Origin: Promethearchaeota archaeon Loki_b32
Lineage (GTDB): Archaea; Asgardarchaeota; Lokiarchaeia; Sigyniarchaeales; SOKP01
DNA length: 64,000 nt
Assembly (NCBI GenBank): GCA_005223125.1
Contig: NJBH01000004.1
Span: forward strand, 36,995 to 100,994
Direction of reading: 5' to 3'
Below are positions 32,443 to 42,014 of this stretch, piece by piece. Numbering within the stretch: position 1 is the first letter of the stretch; each line of letters begins with the position of its first letter. Below the pieces are notes generated by a model. It was not told the origin of the DNA. It did no database searches and saw only the letters and a program-made list of their open reading frames with translations. Made by a program: the position numbers and the translations under genes.

Positions 32443-35400
32443 TTAACTTTGAACTAAAAGTGCAGAAATCATAGCGTGAATTTGCTCAAAACCAAAATGT
32501 TTAATAACTATTGTTGAGTTAGGGCATTGAGCACCACATGTACCACATCCTTTGCAAAGTGCAGGATTTATGTGGGATTTCAATATAGTCATTGTGAAAT
32601 CTTCGAACGTTCTTTCTTCCTCTATTAATTCTATAGCGTTAAATTGACAAACTTCAAGACAACTTCCACAACCAATGCAATTTTCTTCTATTACAACAGC
32701 TACAAGCCCAGATGTTACAAGTTTTTCAGCGCTTAAAATTTTTACTGCTTGGGCAGCAGCTCCATTGGATTGTGCTATTGATTCTCGAAGATCTTTAGGT
32801 GAATGTGCGCTCCCACATAAATATATACCATCTGTTGCAAAATCAATTGGTCTCAATTTAACATGAGCTTCCAAAAAGAATTTGTCCTCATTAAGTGGAA
32901 CTTTTAACATTTTTGCTAAATCTTCATTTTCTTTTATAGGTGCTACGAGACCTGTACTTAATACAATTAAATCAGGATTTATTTCAATTTCTCCTAAATC
33001 TGGATTGTTTACTATTATTTTTAATTGTTTATTTTTAATATTTAATTCTGGAGGTTTAGTTTCATCAAATCTTATGAAGATAACCTTTTTATCTCGTGCT
33101 AGGTTATAATATTTTTCTTTAAAACCATATGTCCTAATATCACGATAAAGAATCACTATTTCTATTTTAGGATTGATTTCTTTTGCTTTTAACGCATTTT
33201 TAATGGCTTCTGAACAACAGATTCTGCTACAATATGGGTGATCTTCATTTCTGGATCCAACGCATTGAATCATAACTATTGATTTCACTCCTTTTACTTT
33301 ATCTGTAGTAAAAAGATCTTTTTCAAATTCAGTTTGGGTTATAATTCTTTGGTCTTGTCCAAAATTGTATTCATTTGGTTGATATTCTTTTGCTCCAGTC
33401 GCTACAACTATTATTCCAAGTTCAAGATCAACACTTTTGTTATTATTTCCGTAGTTTATATTTGTGGAAAAATTTCCAATATACCCTGATATTGAATTGA
33501 TTTGAGCATTTTTAAATACTTGAATAAGTTGATTATTTTCAACATTTTTAATTAAATTTTTAAGATATTCCTGAATATTATCATTTTCAAGGGTCCGATA
33601 AAGATTTTTAGCAATTCCCCCTAGAGAATCTTCCTTTTCAATTAAGTAAACTTCATAACCTTGAGAAGCTAGATTTAATGCTGCTGACATTCCAGATACA
33701 CCACCACCTATAATCAAACCTTTATTTATTACAGCTATTTCTTGTTCCTGTAACGGGATTAATTGGCTAGCCTTTGCTACTGACATGCGCAATAAGTCTT
33801 TTGATTTTGCCGTTGCTTTTTCAGGTTCATGCATATGGACCCACGAACATTGATCTCGAATATTTACCATTTCAAATAGATATTTATTTAAACCAACTTC
33901 TCTTATTGTCGCTTGAAATAAAGCTTCATGAGTTCTTGGAGTACATGATGCAACAATCACTCTATTCAGTTTGTTATTTTCTATTTTTTCTTTAATATTA
34001 GTTTGAGTATCTGCTGAACAGGTATATAAATTATGTTCGGCATAAACAACATTGGGTAAAGTTTTAACATATTCTACTACATTAGGAACATCAACAACCC
34101 CACCAATATTTATTCCGCAGTGACATATAAATACTCCTATTCGCGGTGGTTGATCAGTTACATCCAATTCTTCGGGAAGTTCTTTCTTAGAGACTAATTT
34201 GTTTCTTGCTTCTGATAGAAGAACATTTACACATCCAGCAGCAGCACTAGCTTCAATAACAGTTTCTGGAATATCTTTAGGTGTTGCGAAAGACCCACAA
34301 ACATAAATCCCTGGTCTTGAAGTATCTACGGGAGTAAAAGTTTCAGTTTTACAAAACCCATATTCATTTAATTGGATATTTAATTTCTGTGCTAATTCTT
34401 TTGCTTGTTGATTAGGTTGCATTCCTACAGAAAGGACGACTAGATTAAAAAATTCTTCAATAATTTTTCCATTTCCTGTTTCATAATAAACTTTTAAATC
34501 TTTAGAGTCCGGAATTTCTTTAATAGAAGATATTCTGCGCCTGATATATCTTATTCCATACTCATCCTTTGCTCGTTCAATATATTTATCAAAATCTTTA
34601 CCATATGCTCTGATATCCATTGTAAAAATGGTTGGATCTATAATATTCATATGCTCTTTCGCTATAACTGCTTCTTTTGTAGTATACATACAACATACTG
34701 AAGAGCAATAATCATTACCCTGCTTTCTGTCCCTTGAACCAATACAATTTAAAAAGGCAATTTTTTTAGGAATAATTCCATCAGAAGGGCGAATTATTAA
34801 ACCTGAGTGTGGTCCACTAGCACTTAGAATACGCTCAAATTCAATACTAGTGATTACATTTAGATATTTACCATAGCCGAATTGCTTTAAAGGGGTAGGA
34901 TCGTATTCATCAAACCCTATTGCTAATACTACAGCACCTACATTAAGGTTAATTTCTTTATTTTGAAGTTCATAATCTATAGCTTTTACTTTACATATTC
35001 CCTTACATATTCCACAACCTATACATTTGTCTTTGTCAATTGAAAACACTAATGGAACTGCCTGTGGAAATTTTACGGATATTGCTGCTATATTAGAAAG
35101 TTTCTCATTAAAAAAATCTATAGCCTCTATTGGACATTGTTGAGCACACAAACCACATCCAGTACATTTATTTTGATCTAAACGAAGTGTTCTTTGAGTT
35201 AAATCAACCTTAAAATTACCAGGTTCACCTTCAATTTTTTCTATTGAAGAATTAATTAAAATATCGATATTTTCATGTCGTCCAGTTTCTACTAATTTCG
35301 GGGCAAGAATACATATTGCACAGTCATTAGTTGGAAATGTTTTATCTAATTGAGACATAACTCCACCAATACTGGTTGTTGATTCTGCGAGATAAACTTT

Positions 35401-35484
35401 ATAACCTGAATCTGCTAAATCTATAGAAGTTTGAATACCTGCAATTCCACCACCAATTACTAGAACAGCTCCGACTTTCTCCAT
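32443..35484 (-). CDS. hdrA: HdrA-like subunit, double length
   Basis: VIGGGIAGIQTSIDLADSGYKVYLAE, NDCAICILAPKLVE, CHCGINIGG, CTPRTHEALF, multiple ferredoxin motifs. Confidence 0.95.
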   Translation of the reverse strand: MEKVGAVLVIGGGIAGIQTSIDLADSGYKVYLAESTTSIGGVMSQLDKTFPTNDCAICILAPKLVETGRHENIDILINSSIEKIEGEPGNFKVDLTQRTLRLDQNKCTGCGLCAQQCPIEAIDFFNEKLSNIAAISVKFPQAVPLVFSIDKDKCIGCGICKGICKVKAIDYELQNKEINLNVGAVVLAIGFDEYDPTPLKQFGYGKYLNVITSIEFERILSASGPHSGLIIRPSDGIIPKKIAFLNCIGSRDRKQGNDYCSSVCCMYTTKEAVIAKEHMNIIDPTIFTMDIRAYGKDFDKYIERAKDEYGIRYIRRRISSIKEIPDSKDLKVYYETGNGKIIEEFFNLVVLSVGMQPNQQAKELAQKLNIQLNEYGFCKTETFTPVDTSRPGIYVCGSFATPKDIPETVIEASAAAGCVNVLLSEARNKLVSKKELPEELDVTDQPPRIGVFICHCGINIGGVVDVPNVVEYVKTLPNVVYAEHNLYTCSADTQTNIKEKIENNKLNRVIVASCTPRTHEALFQATIREVGLNKYLFEMVNIRDQCSWVHMHEPEKATAKSKDLLRMSVAKASQLIPLQEQEIAVINKGLIIGGGVSGMSAALNLASQGYEVYLIEKEDSLGGIAKNLYRTLENDNIQEYLKNLIKNVENNQLIQVFKNAQINSISGYIGNFSTNINYGNNNKSVDLELGIIVVATGAKEYQPNEYNFGQDQRIITQTEFEKDLFTTDKVKGVKSIVMIQCVGSRNEDHPYCSRICCSEAIKNALKAKEINPKIEIVILYRDIRTYGFKEKYYNLARDKKVIFIRFDETKPPELNIKNKQLKIIVNNPDLGEIEINPDLIVLSTGLVAPIKENEDLAKMLKVPLNEDKFFLEAHVKLRPIDFATDGIYLCGSAHSPKDLRESIAQSNGAAAQAVKILSAEKLVTSGLVAVVIEENCIGCGSCLEVCQFNAIELIEEERTFEDFTMTILKSHINPALCKGCGTCGAQCPNSTIVIKHFGFEQIHAMISALLVQS

Positions 35485-36761
35485 TACTTTCCCTCAACAT
35501 TTTTATTGGGTTCTATTATTTTTATCAGATCTACTAAAAACTCTGAAAAATCTAAAATTTCAATAGAAGAAAAGTCTTCATAGTCTTTTTTTAGACAATT
35601 TAGATGCATGCGACATTTTGGACAAGATGTAATCATTTTGGTTCCAACAGCTTTAGCTTCTAAAAGACGTTTATATCGCAATGCTTTAGACCGCTCATTA
35701 CAATTCATCCAAGAATTTACTCCACAACAATAAGAATTTTCTTTATTGTGTTCCATTTCTTTAAAATTATAACCAATAATTTTCAAATGCTTGAAGATTT
35801 CTCGGACTTCCTCAATTATTTTATTATCCTTTGGTAAAAATCTACTTAACCTACAAGGGTCATGATAAGTAAAAGGAATAACCTCATCAGATTTATTAGG
35901 ATTTTTAAATAGAACTTTTCCCTGCTTCCATTTATCAAAAATATATTCAATTATGTGTTTAACTTCAAATTTTTTATTAAACTCTTCAAACAGTTTTGGA
36001 TAATCAATTTTAAAGGTTCTATAACATTCAGCACAAGCAGTAACAATTGTTGTAGCTCCCGTTTCTTCAAACCGTTTAACATTTTTTTTTGCTAATTCAA
36101 TAAAGCTTTCGAATTTTGCTTGACCCCAATATAAATCGTGTCCACAGCATATCTCATCTTTTAGAATCACTACCGGATCTTTTTCTAATTGACAAATAAT
36201 CTTAAGTGTGCTTTCTGCTATAGATAATGAGTCTTCAAATTCATAGTTAAAAAAAGGTAAACATCCGACATAATATAAAATATTTCCCTTATCTGAAGTT
36301 TTACATCCTTTTGGAATCCAATCTAAAGGTCTCTCAATTTCCATATTGTCTTGACTCATCATTTCTGACATCAAAGGATAAATACCTTTATGAGCAATAG
36401 AACGATCAGGATTTTGAATATCTTTTAATCGCATTTTATATCTAGCAATTCTGACAATATCAGCAAAATTAATATCTTTAGGGCAATGTTCTAGGCAACT
36501 ATTACACATTAAACAATCCCATAATACCTGACTATTAATTATCTCATCTTCAAAGCCTTCTAATATCATTTGAATAATTCTACTAGGTGTAAATTTTTGA
36601 ACCTTACTGATTTGACATACACCCGAGCAACGGGCACATTGATAACACTTTTTTAGCAAATTAATTAAATCTGGTTCATAAATCTTTCTTAAGTATAAAT
36701 TAGAATCATTTTCTTCTTGTTTTACCTTTTTAAGATTTTCGATTTCAGTTATGAGATTCAC
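35484..36761 (-). CDS. HdrC-HdrB fusion (HdrD-like)
   Basis: CYQCARCSGVC, CLMCNSCLEHCP, EICCGHDLYWGQ, CCGVNSWMNC. Confidence 0.93.
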   Translation of the reverse strand: MNLITEIENLKKVKQEENDSNLYLRKIYEPDLINLLKKCYQCARCSGVCQISKVQKFTPSRIIQMILEGFEDEIINSQVLWDCLMCNSCLEHCPKDINFADIVRIARYKMRLKDIQNPDRSIAHKGIYPLMSEMMSQDNMEIERPLDWIPKGCKTSDKGNILYYVGCLPFFNYEFEDSLSIAESTLKIICQLEKDPVVILKDEICCGHDLYWGQAKFESFIELAKKNVKRFEETGATTIVTACAECYRTFKIDYPKLFEEFNKKFEVKHIIEYIFDKWKQGKVLFKNPNKSDEVIPFTYHDPCRLSRFLPKDNKIIEEVREIFKHLKIIGYNFKEMEHNKENSYCCGVNSWMNCNERSKALRYKRLLEAKAVGTKMITSCPKCRMHLNCLKKDYEDFSSIEILDFSEFLVDLIKIIEPNKNVEGK

Positions 36762-36765
36762 TTCC

Positions 36766-37947
36766 TTATTTTAAGTTTTTCATGAATTCTTTTCTTCGTT
36801 CTATTTTTGATTCTGAAAATTTAGCTATTAGGGTTTTTATATTTCCTTTTGTATTTTCATCAAGTTTTAAGTTTTTAATAATGTTTTTATCTAATGCCTT
36901 CTGGAGTAACTGCCTACCTTTTTCAGTTCGGGGTATTACAGTAGTAAATCTATCTGGGGATCCAAGCCCTCCAAACGAAATATCTGAATAAATATTGGTA
37001 AAATCAATACATGAATGACAAGCTGGGCGTATATAATTAACTAATTTATTAAAAGGAATATGGATTATCTTTTCTTTTGAGTCTTTATCTTCTAGCTTTA
37101 AAATTAAATCCTCCTTAATATTTATTTTTATAATATCTTCGAATTTTATCTTAAATTCTTTTTCAAATATCTCGATTTGAGATTTTTCAAATAGAAAATT
37201 GTGATAACAGAATAAACCTAAACAAATCTCAACATGTTCTGAAGGGGTAACTCCTAAAGTCTGCATACATCTTATAGTATAAATTTGACAAGGTGTTCCC
37301 ACAATTGCTAACTTTTTAAATTTATAATGACTTAATTGAGGAATTGAGGTTGTATAAGTGCTAAACCTTTGTATTTCATCTACTTGTGGAGATATATTTA
37401 AAATTGTACCCGATGCTTTAATTAGGTCGTCTTTATTCTCTGCCAACATAGCTTCTCGAGAAAATGGACTCTCAGCTTTAGAGACTATTGCTCCATCGAT
37501 AATTTTATTTTCTAATAAGAAATTTAAAAGTGTATTTACCACACCTCCATCTGTCCCATGTTTTAGAAATTCTTTATCCGTACTTTGACAAGAATAGAAA
37601 TCTTCAGCAAATCCGTAAGGCATTGATTTAAAATCAGTGAATTGATATGTCTTATTAAGATCATCATCTAAAATATGTGTTTGAGGGCACAAGTAATAAC
37701 ATATACCACATTCAAGGCATGCATCCTTATTTATATATTCAGGAGGGGATTTAGGCTCTTTAAAGCCTATTACATTCTCGAATGTTGCCGAACAGAAAGA
37801 AGTACATCCACCACATTCTTGGCAGATCCCTTTTTCATGAACTTCCTTAATTAAATCTTGAAATGTTTTTATACTCATATTAATAATTTTTATATTACTC
37901 CTTTTCCAATTTGATTGGTTTACAATTTTTTCTTTTGATACCAGCAA
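36766..37947 (-). CDS. FrhB-like coenzyme F420 hydrogenase/dehydrogenase beta subunit family with ferredoxin domain
   Basis: CQECGGCTSFC, CLECGICYYLCP, GTDGGVVNTLL, VGTPCQIYT, SFGGLGSPD. Confidence 0.9.
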   Translation of the reverse strand: MLVSKEKIVNQSNWKRSNIKIINMSIKTFQDLIKEVHEKGICQECGGCTSFCSATFENVIGFKEPKSPPEYINKDACLECGICYYLCPQTHILDDDLNKTYQFTDFKSMPYGFAEDFYSCQSTDKEFLKHGTDGGVVNTLLNFLLENKIIDGAIVSKAESPFSREAMLAENKDDLIKASGTILNISPQVDEIQRFSTYTTSIPQLSHYKFKKLAIVGTPCQIYTIRCMQTLGVTPSEHVEICLGLFCYHNFLFEKSQIEIFEKEFKIKFEDIIKINIKEDLILKLEDKDSKEKIIHIPFNKLVNYIRPACHSCIDFTNIYSDISFGGLGSPDRFTTVIPRTEKGRQLLQKALDKNIIKNLKLDENTKGNIKTLIAKFSESKIERRKEFMKNLK

Positions 37948-39391
37948 TCCTTTCTAATAAGGGTTGCCCTGGTTTAACCTCCTTTAAGCTTTTAGATTCT
38001 ATTAAACCTGCTTTAATTGCCTCTTTATAGATTTTTTCACCTATTTTTGTTCTTGTTATTACTGATGACCAGCCACTAGGTGAACCTATTGATCCTACAG
38101 AAATATCAGCAAAATCGGCTGTTAAATCTTCACAATAATGACAATTATGGCGAGCATAGGACTTAACTTCTTTTAAGGGTACTCTTAGGTCCTCACCAGA
38201 ATCTAAGTATATAATGAATTTACCTCCACTTATGTCCATTTTTGTTACTTTATTAAAATCTTTTTGAAATTGTTCTTTAATTAAGTTAAGTACGCCCTCG
38301 TAAGGAAAAGATTCCATGCAGAAAAGTCCTATTCTATATTTGATATTTTTGAAAAATGGTAATCCACTCGGAAACAAAGTACCCTTTTCAATAGCATTCA
38401 TTATACATGGAGTACCTACAACAGCTATTTTGTCATATTTCTTGGCTTTATCTATAATAGCTAAAGTAGATGCATTTGCATATTTAGTTCCCCCAGTCTT
38501 ATATAAATCTTTCAAATCATCCACAATGACGGGTTCAGGCTTCCATTTCTCTTCTGAGTGCTGTACTGCTACAATTGCGTCAACCAGTTTATTTTCTAAT
38601 AAGTATTGTAAAATGGATGTAACAACACCACCATCTTGTCTTACTTTTTTAATATCATCCTTAGTGGTGCTGGCAGAATAAGTATTGATATAACCATTAA
38701 TTTTTTCTGAAAATTTTAAAGATTTATCAAGCTTATTTATACTTCTGCCCGCTTGCTCAATTGAAAATGATTTCGGGCAAACAGAATAACATATGCCGCA
38801 TTTCATACAAGTTTCATCATCGATCTCCAAAATATCTGCTGTTACTGTAATTGCGTTTACAGGACAAATTGATGAGCACCAACCACATTGACAGCATACT
38901 TCAGAATCAAACACAATAGAAACAGGTTCAAAAAAATGTTCAATGAAGTCATCAGGCAGATCTTTAACTTGATATCTATAGAAATATTCTTTTTCCTCGA
39001 CTTTTTTTTCTTCTCCCTTTATTTTCTTGATAACAGTTTTAGTCTTTATTTCGATATGTTCTTCAATATATCCCTGTTCTTTAAGATAAATTACATCACG
39101 AATTACATTTTCTCTAGGAAACTCTTTTAGAATTTTTGCAATTTCCTCTAAAAATAATGGTTCCTTACCTTTTAATGATTCTAACACTAATTTACGCTCT
39201 GTTTCAGCATCGATCATAGCATCCAGAATTTCATAAAACTCCTCCTCAGAAAGTTTTCCTACACTTAGAATATCATTCTTTGCTTCGAAGAAAGCTCGAA
39301 TTTGAAAATTCTCAACTGCTTTATAGGTTGCATCCATTAAATTTTTTGGAGATACTCCATTGAAATTTACATTGTTTGAAATTTGAACCAT
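37895..39391 (-). CDS. FrhB-like protein with N-terminal winged-helix-like segment and 2[4Fe-4S] ferredoxin
   Basis: N-terminal helical/wHTH-like region; CCQCGWCSSICPVNAIT, CMKCGICYSVCPKSF, RQDGGVVTSIL, VGTPCIMNA. Confidence 0.88.
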   Translation of the reverse strand: MVQISNNVNFNGVSPKNLMDATYKAVENFQIRAFFEAKNDILSVGKLSEEEFYEILDAMIDAETERKLVLESLKGKEPLFLEEIAKILKEFPRENVIRDVIYLKEQGYIEEHIEIKTKTVIKKIKGEEKKVEEKEYFYRYQVKDLPDDFIEHFFEPVSIVFDSEVCCQCGWCSSICPVNAITVTADILEIDDETCMKCGICYSVCPKSFSIEQAGRSINKLDKSLKFSEKINGYINTYSASTTKDDIKKVRQDGGVVTSILQYLLENKLVDAIVAVQHSEEKWKPEPVIVDDLKDLYKTGGTKYANASTLAIIDKAKKYDKIAVVGTPCIMNAIEKGTLFPSGLPFFKNIKYRIGLFCMESFPYEGVLNLIKEQFQKDFNKVTKMDISGGKFIIYLDSGEDLRVPLKEVKSYARHNCHYCEDLTADFADISVGSIGSPSGWSSVITRTKIGEKIYKEAIKAGLIESKSLKEVKPGQPLLERIAGIKRKNCKPIKLEKE

Positions 39392-39454
39392 ATTTACATC
39401 CTTTTGGATTACATTTTTTAAAAAATTTTATTTTTACTTGAATACTATTTAAAA

Positions 39455-39525
39455 ACCCCTTCCCTTGCGAGGTTGGTCTTCTTATAACTAGAATTTGTTT
39501 ATAAGAATCATTCCGTAGGGGTAGT
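39455..39525 (-). promoter_or_regulatory. Candidate SECIS element (eukaryote-like core) overlapping/following the vhuD stop
   Basis: Minus strand: CGGA-ATGA-TTCTTATAA(A)C-AAATTCTA-GTTATAAGAA-GA-CC, a 10-bp helix with one bulged A, AAA starting the apical loop, AUGA/GA kink-turn-like core; outer ACCCCT/AGGGGT can pair. Confidence 0.6.
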
Positions 39526-39969
39526 TATAACTTGTTTTGCTTCAACTTTCGATTTATCATCTACTAAGTTAAGTGGACTTGGTCCGGCTTTGCTAACCTT
39601 TTTGTAAGCGTCCTCAACAGATTCGACAAATTTCCCAGCATCTCCTCCACTTAACCAATACATATTTATTCTTTGATTTCCGAAACCTCTGGATTCTAAG
39701 ATCCTATTTGCTAAGTCTACATGTCTTTGAGCAGTGAAATTTCCGTTTTTAAATTGACACTCATTAGGTCGTCAACCAACAATCATGACACCATCAGCTC
39801 CCGCGCGAATGCTATATAAAATGTGCTTAATGTCAATTCTTCCAGTACATCTTACTTTGATAATTTTTACTGCAGGAGTGTATTTCATTCGAGAAACCCC
39901 AGCTAAATCCGCCGCGCTATATCCTCATTTTATGCAAGCAAAAACGATTAAATTATAAGTATTTTCCAT
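39508..39969 (-). CDS. vhuD: Selenocysteine-containing MvhD/VhuD with two in-frame UGA
   Basis: Translation [125 protein letters not shown]...; TGAs at 39925-39927 and 39772-39774 align with MvhD cysteines. Confidence 0.9.
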
Positions 39970-39975
39970 GTTTTT

Positions 39976-42014
39976 TTAACCACCTCCTAAAAGACCATCA
40001 ATTTCAGCGAATAATTGGTGATCTCGATAATATCTGATGTCAATTGCTTGAGTAGGACAACAAGTAGCACAAATACCGCAACCGTCACAATTTATTTCAT
40101 CAATAAACGCTCCGATATCTTCTTCAATTCTAATAGCATTTTTAGGACATTCTTTTTCACATCGTCTACATGAAATGCAGAATTCACTATCTACTTCAGC
40201 AGTAATAAGTTCAATATCAATTTCTCCTGGTGATGTTACTTCAGCAACTTTACTAGCCGCAGCTCTAGCTTGAGAAACGGAGTAAGAAATATTTTTCGGT
40301 CCTTGAGCAAATCCAGCAATAAAAATTCCTTTTGCCTTTGTTTCTTGTGGCATTAAACCGAAATGTGATTCTGTAAGAAAGCCATATATATTAGTATCAA
40401 GATTTAATACCTTTACAATCTGTTCAGTACCTTTTGAAGGAAGTGCTGCTGTAGATAAAACGACTAAATCAGCATCAATTTTTACAATCTTATCTGTTAA
40501 TGACGAATATACACGAACTTTCACGTTTTTGGTTTCGGGATCTTCAGAGATTTCACCGACTTTTCCACGAATCATTCTGATACCTGCATCTTTAGCTCGT
40601 TCGTAGTATTCTTCAAATCCTTTTTCAGGAGTTCTTATGTCAATATAGCAAATAGTAATGTTCGCATCGGGAAATTCTTCGAGCAATAAGCGTCCATTTT
40701 TTAGAGCAAGCATACAGCATACACCACTACAATAGGTTCGTTCAGTTTCTCGACTTCCTACGCATTGTATAAATACAATTTCTTTGGGTTGTTTATTATC
40801 TGAAAGCCGGTGTACATGTCCTTCAAGTGGTCCATTCGGAGCTAGTATTCGTTCTAATTGAACTTGAGTTATAACATTTTCGAATTCTCCATACCCATAT
40901 TCACCAAAAGGTTCATGTATGTCCCAACCAGTTGTTATAATGATCGTACCAACTTCGATATTGACTTCCATAGGTACTTGACTAAAATCAATGGCATCTA
41001 ATTCACAGGCATCTACACATGAGAAACATTCAACACAAGCATCTCGGTCAATATCATATAAAAACGGTACTGCTTGACCAAATGGTATATCAATTGCTCT
41101 TCGAGCTCCTAAATGTTCATCGAAATAATTACTTACATATACGGGGCAAACCTCACTGCATGCACCACACCCATTGCATTCGTCTGTTGTATATCGCGGT
41201 TTTTTTTCAATTGTTACGTTATAATTACCAACATAACCCTCGATTTTTTTGACTTCACTATAGGTTAATAATTCAATGTTCTCATTTCTGTTGATATTTA
41301 GCATAACAGGACCGCAGATTCATATTGCACAATCATCAGTGGGAAAAGTTCTGTCCAATTGAGCCATTCGTCCTCCGATTGTCGTTTTCTGTTCGACTAA
41401 GTAAACTTTTATACCTTGGTTGGCAAGATCGAGCGCGGCATTCATTCCAGCTATACCCCCACCGACGATTAAAGTGGCCTTCTTAACTGGAACAGTCTTA
41501 ATAGGAATGGGTTCTAAAAGTTTAGCTCTTTCAATACCGCTTTTTACTAATGTTTTTGCTTTTTCTGTAGCCTCTTCTTTACTATCCGTGCACCAATTTT
41601 GCATTGAGCAGTAAATCTGCTTAAAAAAAATCTGCAATGTTCACGGACGTTAACCATCTGAAAGTAATAAGGATTTAAATCTGTTTTAGCAATTGTACCC
41701 CGGTAAATCACTTCATGCGTACGCGGTGTTCAAGCTGATGCCACAATCCTATTTAAACCTTTTTCCTTGATATCTTCTATTATCTCATTTTGAGCGTTAT
41801 CAGTTCATAGAAAAGCGTTTTTCTTAGAAATTACAATATCATCAAAATTTTTGGTTGCAAACTCTACGAGCTCGTCGCAATCAACCTTAGAACGGATATT
41901 AATCCCTCATTTGCCAAAAACAAGGAAATCATACTTTTTTTGGCAGGCATAATATCCAATCCTTAGCTGTTCATTATCTTTATTAATCTTCGTATCATTC
42001 CATTGACTATTCAT
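39976..42014 (-). CDS. hdrA: Selenocysteine-containing HdrA with four in-frame UGA (plus one apparent homopolymer frameshift)
   Basis: MNSQWNDTKINKDNEQLRIGYYACQKKYDFLVFGKUGINIRSK...NAFLUTDNAQNEI...RIVASAUTPRTHE...FQMVNVREHC...(frameshift in A8 at 41623-41630)...TFPTDDCAIUICGPVMLNINRNENIELL...; TGAs at 41907-41909, 41805-41807, 41730-41732, 41320-41322; GAGGG RBS upstream of ATG at 42014. Confidence 0.88.

Noticed and set aside
39976-42014. Interpreting the split hdrA as an ordinary decaying pseudogene
   Set aside because: All internal stops upstream of the frameshift and at CAIUI are UGA at expected Cys positions and the flanking motifs are well conserved; decay would give mixed stop types and positions. 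The single homopolymer indel remains unexplained.
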